Source of the DNA: an uncultured bacterium
GTDB taxonomy: Bacteria > Cyanobacteriota > Vampirovibrionia > Gastranaerophilales > Gastranaerophilaceae
Length of the DNA stretch: 11,791 nt
NCBI GenBank assembly: GCA_945833895.1
Contig: CAMAGQ010000043.1
Span: 1 to 11,791 of the forward strand
Reading direction: 5' to 3'
The notes beneath the pieces were generated by a model that made no database searches, was not told the DNA's origin, and worked only from the letters and a program-made list of their open reading frames with translations. Shown one piece after another: positions 6,860-11,791 of the stretch. The stretch's first letter is position 1; every line of letters starts with the position of its first letter. The translations under genes and the position numbers were made by a program.

Positions 6860-8152
6860 TTACAAAACTATCGGCCAATAAAAATCTACAAGGTAAGATG
6901 CCGCATCAAACGGATGCGACAAGAATTTCAACTCTTTCATCTGTTTAATCTGCGTATAAGTCGGAACGTCAATTCTTGAAGAACCCTCCTGATATCTAAG
7001 GTTGTAAATGTTATACAAAAGTTTTTCGCATTTTGGAGAAATATACAAACAAACATCCCCGTTTGCGTTGCGAACCTTTGCATTAAACGCCGCAACCCTG
7101 TTTTTAATCGGCGGATTGAAACCTTTGATTTTAATCTCCGCATCGTAACCAAACGAGGCAAGTTTACGTTTTATAATTACGTAATTCGTGTATTCGCTCG
7201 TACAACTTCTGTTATCACCAGAGGCATCACCGTTTATAATAATATTGCCTTTATGATTCGGATATCGGGCAAAAAACTCATCACAAGTTTTGGCAGTCGT
7301 AGTATTTTCAAGAACAAGTTCATCAAAATAAAAAACTTTATCCTCGGTTTTGTGAGCAAGAACCCAAGCCATAGGATCGACGTTAAAGTCGCAACTGATA
7401 TGCAAATCCAAATCCTGCTGGTAATAGATTTCTTTAACATTTTCATCAGTAAAATCTTTAACCACAAGGTTTGAATTGTAATCGCCTGTTTTGCCGAGAA
7501 CAAACATATCATAGTAACTTTTATCATAAAGTTGTTTAAGTTCGTCACAAAAACCTTCGGGTAAGTAAATATTCTGCGTAGTCGGAGCGGAAATAAGCCT
7601 GTAATTTACGGGCGGATTTTCCATAAATGTTTTATAAAGCCAGCCACGTTCCATTTCAGGGTTTGTGTGTCCAAAAATTCTGTACGTAAAATTTTTCCAT
7701 TCGGGTTTTATTTTTTGTCGCATTCTTGCAAGTAAAACCTTGAAGGTTTCATAAGGAATATCGGACATTTCCTCGATTTCGACAAATCCTAAATTTAAAG
7801 ATTTTAATTTGTGCGGTTCGTCAAAATGTCTGAAAAGAATCTCCGAACCGTTATAAAAAACAATTTTTTGCTCTGCACTAACCCATTTGAAATCGGTCTT
7901 TTCAATAAATCCCATACTCTCAAGATGTTCAAAATAAGTTTTAAGCGTGGTATCTCTGACAAGGGTATATGTTTGAGCTCCGACAAGCCCTGTAATCCCG
8001 GGGAACTTTAACGACAGTAATATGCCGAGAAGGGCTCCGGCAAAAGTTTTGCCGGAGCCGTACCCTCCCAGATATACCGCAACATCAAGAGAATAATCGT
8101 GGGGTATTTCCAAAAATTTTCTCTGTGCATCCAGTAATTTGTATTTCATCAT
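6860..8152 (-). CDS. terL: Phage terminase large subunit
   Basis: A 430-residue packaging motor ATPase and nuclease that drives DNA into the procapsid and cuts the concatemer. The ATPase domain has Walker A GGYGSGKT (29-36), Walker B FVEIEEM (123-129) with catalytic acids at 127/128, and a GHTNP coupling motif (161-165). The RNase H-like nuclease domain has the three expected acids: Asp255 in SCDFNVDP, Asp309 in NGDASG and Asp416 in HPFDAASY. Length and motifs match the PBSX/Terminase_3-type family, and nothing suggests decay. It begins with two consecutive ATG codons, three bases after the portal stop. The nearest purine-rich site (GAGGAAA) is rather far upstream, so translation is probably coupled to the portal. 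Lying after the portal instead of before it is unusual. Confidence 0.95.
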   Translation of the reverse strand: MMKYKLLDAQRKFLEIPHDYSLDVAVYLGGYGSGKTFAGALLGILLSLKFPGITGLVGAQTYTLVRDTTLKTYFEHLESMGFIEKTDFKWVSAEQKIVFYNGSEILFRHFDEPHKLKSLNLGFVEIEEMSDIPYETFKVLLARMRQKIKPEWKNFTYRIFGHTNPEMERGWLYKTFMENPPVNYRLISAPTTQNIYLPEGFCDELKQLYDKSYYDMFVLGKTGDYNSNLVVKDFTDENVKEIYYQQDLDLHISCDFNVDPMAWVLAHKTEDKVFYFDELVLENTTTAKTCDEFFARYPNHKGNIIINGDASGDNRSCTSEYTNYVIIKRKLASFGYDAEIKIKGFNPPIKNRVAAFNAKVRNANGDVCLYISPKCEKLLYNIYNLRYQEGSSRIDVPTYTQIKQMKELKFLSHPFDAASYLVDFYWPIVL

Positions 8153-8155
8153 TTT

Positions 8156-9820
8156 TTATTGTTTCGCTGTTTCCTCTGTATTATTTTGCTCTGAATTTTC
8201 CGTAGTTAAGAAATTGTTTGCGTTTTCAACTCCGTACTGTTCAATTACGAATTTGAAACACTCAATCCAGTCAATTTGTTTTGACACAACATCAACTTTC
8301 GCAAACGCCTGAATTATTTCAAACAGTTCTTTCAAACGGGATTTACGCTCAAATGAGGCTTTTCTGTCGCCGTAACGATAAACGTAATTGGCTCTTCTTA
8401 TGTCATCATTTATTTCAATCAAAGATTCAATACCTTTTTCTTTAATTAAAATAGATTCTTTTCCGAGTTTGAAATTAGAAATTATTTCCGCAGTTTTTTC
8501 AACCATAGGAACAACGATTTTACGATTAATTGCTTCAAGTATCATATTTAATCGTGCTTCCTGACCGTTTGCTGAGTAATTTATTTCAGTCGCTGTTCTG
8601 TCTGATGCTTGAAGATTACCTGACATATTTTTGAAAATTCCCGTTGCACTTTCCTGAGTATTTTTGAAATAGTTCAAGAAATCCCAGCCCTGCATTGCTT
8701 TATCAAATGAAATTGCAATTGGCGGAGTTGTCATAAGAGAAGCATCGTATTCAACAATCTTACCGGGTTTTATAACCTGTTCGCCTCTAAAACACCCCTT
8801 TGGAGCAAGATACGGCGGATTCATCATAAGTGACAAGGCATCAAGCTGCTTATTCAATATGGTTGATGAAATATTATTCAAAATAAGTGCAACCCTCAAC
8901 GGTGAAATTCCTCTGCCCGTTGAAGGACATTCGATAATATTTGCGTGAATAAACGGATTAATTACGAACGGATTATCCTCAAATCTGATTACAACACTTC
9001 TGCCTGCAACAACTAACAGTTTATTTTTTAACACTTCACCGTTCGGTAATTCAATATCACCCCAGTACTCCAAGATTTCGACTTTATTGTTACTATCCGC
9101 TTTGTTCCAGTCTTTTCTGTTTCTTTTTGCCACCACTCCTTTCAATATTGCCAGTTTTTCTTGATTTAATAAATTGTTTGAAGAATTTGATTTTATTTCG
9201 TCCAAAGACAGATAGGTTCTGTAAATTTTCGTACAAGAATCCCAGTTTTCTACCTCTGTTGAATCAAAAACAAAATCTTCGTAATTGATAAATTTAACTT
9301 TTGCATTGTCATAAATAACTTTATCTTCAATGATGAAGTTTTCTGAAACACCCAATTCCGCTTGTTCTTCAGGAGATAAAACTCTGCGAATTTTCTTTAC
9401 ACGGCTTTCCCAGCCCACAAAAAGAGTAACCTCTCCCGTTTCAACAACAGAATCAATTATCCGCTCCATAACATCTTCAATTTTCATTGCTTCAAAAGTG
9501 TTCACAAGCATTGCTTTTTGTTTGTTTGCGTATTTTTTCGTAACATCATCAGTACCTTCGACATCAAACATTCCGTCAGGATGTGAATACAGATTTTGTA
9601 CGATATGCGATTTTAGGGTCTGTGCAAGTTCGTAAATATCAGGCAATTGCACATTGCAATCCCAAGCGTTAACTTTTGGGATTGTCGAATTGTATATCGC
9701 ATATTTTATTAACCTGTTATCGGAAAGTTGTGAATTGCGGGCATTTTCGTAATTCTCATACCTGCTGACCACATGCCCCAATAAATAAGGTTCATTTATT
9801 AGTTGTTTTTTAGTTTCCAT
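8156..9820 (-). CDS. Phage portal protein (podovirus / P22-like type)
   Basis: A 554-residue protein expected to form the dodecameric ring at the unique capsid vertex through which DNA enters and leaves. The assignment rests on size, position between terminase genes, and a typical portal layout: an N-terminal helical region, a middle domain with DKVIYDNAKVKFINYEDFVFDS (about 166-187) and EYWGDIELPNGEV (about 246-258), and a helical stretch around 390-440 (ATGIFKNMSG, then ARLNMILEAINRKIVVPMVE), as in podoviral and P22-like portals. The tail is acidic and glutamine/asparagine-rich (about 538-554), often disposable in portals. A strong GAGGTGAT ribosome site precedes ATG 9820. The gene overlaps the acetyltransferase stop by 11 bases, so the two are translationally linked. 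The exact portal subfamily is uncertain. Confidence 0.85.
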   Translation of the reverse strand: METKKQLINEPYLLGHVVSRYENYENARNSQLSDNRLIKYAIYNSTIPKVNAWDCNVQLPDIYELAQTLKSHIVQNLYSHPDGMFDVEGTDDVTKKYANKQKAMLVNTFEAMKIEDVMERIIDSVVETGEVTLFVGWESRVKKIRRVLSPEEQAELGVSENFIIEDKVIYDNAKVKFINYEDFVFDSTEVENWDSCTKIYRTYLSLDEIKSNSSNNLLNQEKLAILKGVVAKRNRKDWNKADSNNKVEILEYWGDIELPNGEVLKNKLLVVAGRSVVIRFEDNPFVINPFIHANIIECPSTGRGISPLRVALILNNISSTILNKQLDALSLMMNPPYLAPKGCFRGEQVIKPGKIVEYDASLMTTPPIAISFDKAMQGWDFLNYFKNTQESATGIFKNMSGNLQASDRTATEINYSANGQEARLNMILEAINRKIVVPMVEKTAEIISNFKLGKESILIKEKGIESLIEINDDIRRANYVYRYGDRKASFERKSRLKELFEIIQAFAKVDVVSKQIDWIECFKFVIEQYGVENANNFLTTENSEQNNTEETAKQ

Positions 9821-10361
9821 ATATCACCTCGTTGTTTTTGTAATAATAATTTCTGTATAATGAGTAAACTTCTATATTTTGTAATTTCCCGCGTCTGAGA
9901 GTTTCGCCAATCAATAACGACTCGTATTCAAACCCGACATCTTTTAAAAAAGTTCTTACATAACTGTTTTGCGGGTAAATCTGTGCCTTAATTTTCTGAA
10001 ATCCGAAAACATCAAAACACATTTTGAAGAAAATTTTTGCACTGTAACGAACAAAAATTCCCCACGCACATCTGTCAAAACACGTCGAAACCTCAGCACT
10101 GAATAACCTTTCGGAATTTCCGACAAAATTATCCAAATAAACAAACCCCATAAATTTGTCCTCTCTATTCAGAACCAGCCAAAAGTATGGGGCAAAATTT
10201 TCTACAAAGGTTTCAACTTTGCAGTTTAGTAAAGGAGAAAAGTCGTCAAAAATGTACTTTGAATATTTTTTGTAAGTTTTTTCAACAGCACAAAGATATT
10301 CAAAATAATGTTCGTTTTTCTCAAACTCAGGAAACGACTCTATTCTAAGAAATTTACACAT
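9810..10361 (-). CDS. GNAT-like N-acetyltransferase within the packaging operon
   Basis: A 183-residue protein whose layout fits a GNAT acetyltransferase, which moves an acetyl group from acetyl-CoA to an amine. The recognisable parts are a strand with FMGFVYLDNF (about 70-79), a helix following FVRYSAKIFF, and the C-terminal signature QNSYVRTFLKDVGF (131-144) followed by a YESLL strand. The acetyl-CoA pyrophosphate loop (R/QxxGxG/A) is not clearly present, so activity is unproven. It starts four bases after the preceding stop without a strong ribosome site and overlaps the portal by 11 bases. Acetyltransferase genes beside portal and terminase genes occur in other podovirus-like phages; the target, host or virion protein, is unknown. 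Confidence 0.7.
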   Translation of the reverse strand: MCKFLRIESFPEFEKNEHYFEYLCAVEKTYKKYSKYIFDDFSPLLNCKVETFVENFAPYFWLVLNREDKFMGFVYLDNFVGNSERLFSAEVSTCFDRCAWGIFVRYSAKIFFKMCFDVFGFQKIKAQIYPQNSYVRTFLKDVGFEYESLLIGETLRRGKLQNIEVYSLYRNYYYKNNEVIYGN

Positions 10362-10365
10362 GACT

Positions 10366-10713
10366 TTAGAGATTACACTTGATAAATTTTATATAATTTT
10401 CACCGCTGACAAAAGAGGAACTTTCACCGGACAAAAGTTTTTTCCTGTTAAGATTGTCCGCACCTAAAAATCCCTCTGCCTGAATTCCGTTTATATAAGA
10501 CTTTGTTTTGCTTGTTTTGTTTATGATTTCAAAAACCGCAAACTTTGAAAAAAGTTTATCCGCAGGAATTTTTCTTATATCCTGCAAAACCTCTATCGGC
10601 TCTTTGTTTGCAGCAAGTTCTTCGTTAAACTCCTTTTCTATTCGCATTTTAAGAAGTTTATCAAATTCTGCATCATTTAATAATAGTTTTTCTGTTTCTT
10701 TATCTGTTTTCAT
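10366..10713 (-). CDS. Hypothetical phage protein
   Basis: A 115-residue protein that I do not recognise. The first 60 residues are charged and helical (KETEKLLLNDAEFDKLLKMR), followed by a mixed region containing NGIQAEGFLGADN and a serine-rich stretch (SGESSSF). It has no signal peptide or membrane segment. ATG 10713 has an AAGGAT site eight bases upstream that overlaps the terminase small subunit stop, and the next gene begins four bases after its end. It is therefore a regular member of the packaging operon, between small terminase and acetyltransferase. Confidence 0.75.
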   Translation of the reverse strand: MKTDKETEKLLLNDAEFDKLLKMRIEKEFNEELAANKEPIEVLQDIRKIPADKLFSKFAVFEIINKTSKTKSYINGIQAEGFLGADNLNRKKLLSGESSSFVSGENYIKFIKCNL

Positions 10714-10723
10714 TTTTATATCC

Positions 10724-11158
10724 TTAAATTTTTTCTTCGTCTAAATTCGCAATCGTAACAATTTTAAACTCATGCCCGTTTTCTGACTCCTGAGTATCCG
10801 AAAAGCCCAGATACTTGCATAAAGCATCCAAAGCCCTTAATCCAGCCGTTGAATCCCGCAACTTGACTTTACCAGTAAAGTTTCCGTCTTTATCAGTAAT
10901 ATCCTCTTCTTCAAGCGAAAATTCAGCAATTTGTAAAAGTTTTTGGATTACATACCCTTTTTGAACATTCAAAGCAGAGATTTGGAGTTTTAACTGCCGT
11001 TTTATTTCTCTTATTATGGATTCTTTTTTTAATAATTCCTGAGCAAACGACTTCGGATTTTTAGTCTTGTAACCCGCTGCCTTCACGGCATTTTCTCCGT
11101 TCAGAGTTTTTATGTATTCACTTACGAATCGTTTTTGTTGTTGTGTTAATTGTTCCAT
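10724..11158 (-). CDS. terS: Phage terminase small subunit
   Basis: A 144-residue DNA-recognition subunit of the terminase that selects the packaging start site and hands it to the large subunit. The N-terminus (LTQQQKRFVSEYIKTLNGEN, then AVKAAGY, then SFAQELLKKESIIREI) is the signature of the Terminase_2 family: a helix-turn-helix with the conserved 'A..AGY' followed by a 'A..LL....I...I' helix. The middle is helical and likely drives oligomerisation; the C-terminus (DEEKI) is probably the large-subunit contact. The ribosome site before ATG 11158 is weak (AACGGA). A 128-base gap separates it from the adaptor gene upstream, so it may have its own promoter; a candidate lies at 11221-11248. Confidence 0.9.
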   Translation of the reverse strand: MEQLTQQQKRFVSEYIKTLNGENAVKAAGYKTKNPKSFAQELLKKESIIREIKRQLKLQISALNVQKGYVIQKLLQIAEFSLEEEDITDKDGNFTGKVKLRDSTAGLRALDALCKYLGFSDTQESENGHEFKIVTIANLDEEKI

Positions 11159-11181
11159 TCCGTTACATTTCTTATCAAAAT

Positions 11182-11210
11182 TTGTATTTTTTGCAAATAA
11201 CTTGTATAAT
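11182..11210 (+). promoter_or_regulatory. Possible plus-strand promoter upstream of a terminator
   Basis: A perfect TATAAT lies at 11205-11210, with TTGTAT at 11182-11187 after a 17-base spacer (three of six -35 matches). Transcription would run rightward, against the phage operon, and stop at the hairpin at 11247-11282, giving an RNA of about 65 bases. In AT-rich DNA a TATAAT alone is weak evidence. Confidence 0.3.
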
Positions 11211-11220
11211 AAACATGCTA

Positions 11221-11248
11221 TTTATATTTCGGCTAGTGTAAATCTTAA
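11221..11248 (-). promoter_or_regulatory. Possible promoter for the small terminase gene
   Basis: On the minus strand, TTAAGA (11243-11248) is followed after 16 bases by TATAAA (11221-11226). Start would be near 11214, leaving a leader of about 55 bases before the small terminase ATG. The match is moderate, and the gene may instead be read through from the adaptor gene. Confidence 0.25.
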
Positions 11249-11282
11249 CAGGGGGAAATGAAAAGGACTTCCTGTTTTTTTT
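11247..11282 (+). terminator. Hairpin plus T-run pointing against the phage operon
   Basis: AACAGGGGG (11247-11255) pairs with CTTCCTGTT (11268-11276) in a nine-base stem with two G-U pairs and a 12-base loop, followed by T residues through 11282. This is a plus-strand intrinsic terminator. Read on the minus strand, no T-run follows the stem, so it should not stop the phage transcript. It lies between the adaptor stop and the small terminase start. Confidence 0.55.
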
Positions 11283-11286
11283 GCCC

Positions 11287-11791
11287 TTATCCTCTGGAAA
11301 GACTTATCTCCGGTGTGTTTTTCGCCGATACCGAAATCTTGGATTTTAGGTTTAGCAAGGCTTCTTTGTACATGCTCAACCAGTATGAAAATTTAAAATA
11401 TTGAGGATTTCCCTTAACTCTCAGGCATGCTCCGTAAACCAGAACCTGCTCCGCAAACGGCATCGGAATTAATGATTTATCACTTCCGTATTCAAAATTT
11501 TCTTTTTCGTTACCTTCTTCATCTACAACACAGTTGCTTGTGTAATAAACAATATCAAGCGTTTTAGTTTCTTTAAATTTATTAAAGATTAATTTGTTAT
11601 TTAATATCGAATATTTACGCAAATTACTATGTTCTTTAGTCAGAAACGGCTTTAAGTTTTCGTCAAAACAATACTCTTCGCCGTCAATAAAGATATGCAG
11701 AATTTTCCCGCTGACAGGTACGGCAAGTTCCGCAGTTTCAGCAGGCAGTGTAACCTGACATCTTTTTAACAAAAAATTCCAGCTTTCTATA
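11287..11791 (-). CDS. Probable phage head-tail adaptor/connector (5' end beyond window)
   Basis: The frame is open to the right edge (at least 167 residues). An in-frame TTG at 11772 could start it, but the codons upstream continue sensibly (IESWNFLLKRCQVTL), so the true start is probably outside the window. The protein has an N-terminal region ending in W-N-F and R-C followed by beta-rich segments (GKILHIFIDGEEYCF), a middle with LDIVYYTSN, and a C-terminal helical pair (MPFAEQVLVYGACLRVKGNP, then the YWLSMYKEALLNLKSKI helix). This layout is typical of podoviral adaptor proteins that seat on the portal and join it to the tail (P22 gp4 / T7 gp11-like), where the C-terminal 'L..GA' helix and a following 'Y...L..' helix are usual. 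The assignment is by layout, not by a catalytic motif. Confidence 0.5.
   Translation of the reverse strand, partial: IESWNFLLKRCQVTLPAETAELAVPVSGKILHIFIDGEEYCFDENLKPFLTKEHSNLRKYSILNNKLIFNKFKETKTLDIVYYTSNCVVDEEGNEKENFEYGSDKSLIPMPFAEQVLVYGACLRVKGNPQYFKFSYWLSMYKEALLNLKSKISVSAKNTPEISLSRG

Larger units (their letters stand above)
6614..11791 (-). mobile_element. Part of a phage or prophage: DNA-packaging and head-tail genes
   Basis: Seven same-strand, tightly packed genes include small and large terminase subunits, a portal and a probable head-tail adaptor, which together define a tailed-phage packaging module. The set continues past the right edge. The left limit is placed at the last small phage gene because the next gene is a metabolic decarboxylase. 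No integrase, repressor, capsid, tRNA or direct-repeat attachment site is visible, so whether the element is complete and integrated cannot be told here. Confidence 0.8.

Noticed and set aside
7234..7548. 104-codon minus-strand frame within the large terminase gene
   Set aside because: It overlaps the nuclease domain of the terminase in another frame and has no independent support.

Overview
The window is AT-rich and splits into two parts: a chromosome-like left part (about 1-6554) and a phage part (about 6614 to the right edge). The best guess at the host is an uncultured gut bacterium of the Gastranaerophilales/Vampirovibrionia (non-photosynthetic Cyanobacteria, 'Melainabacteria'). The reasons are the AT-rich composition, asparagine-rich proteins opening with 'MQIT...N...PIKS', and a large protein combining EF-hand, YD-like repeats, a calpain-like domain and a LysM-like tail. 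This placement rests on recalled protein style, not on a marker gene, and is moderately confident at best.

Left part. On the minus strand, reading leftward, are an unrecognised helical protein (115-1206) and, 17 bases downstream, the first 32 codons of a second protein (1-97) with a related N-terminus. A gene-free stretch (1207-1611) holds a strong plus-strand promoter and a strong terminator about 140 bases apart with no convincing ORF between them, so it probably encodes a small RNA. Next comes a secreted von Willebrand factor A (vWA) protein on the minus strand (1612-2343). A 184-base divergent region with a tandem AGGTCAA motif separates it from a large plus-strand gene (2528-5092). That gene encodes a calpain-type (C2) cysteine protease with an N-terminal EF-hand, about a dozen YD-like repeats and a LysM-like C-terminus. 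A PLP-dependent Orn/Lys/Arg decarboxylase (5121-6554, minus) converges on it.

Phage part. All genes are on the minus strand. In transcription order they are: a probable head-tail adaptor (5' end cut by the right edge), terminase small subunit, an unknown 115-aa protein, a GNAT-like acetyltransferase, a podovirus-type portal, the terminase large subunit with intact ATPase and nuclease residues, and a small membrane-anchored coiled-coil protein. Spacing is tight, with one 11-base overlap, so this looks like one packaging operon. Portal precedes large terminase, the reverse of the usual order, and the cassette ends right beside the decarboxylase gene, so this may be the edge of an integrated prophage. 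No integrase, capsid gene, tRNA or attachment site is visible. Upstream of the small terminase gene is a hairpin plus T-run pointing against the phage operon, with a possible plus-strand promoter just before it.
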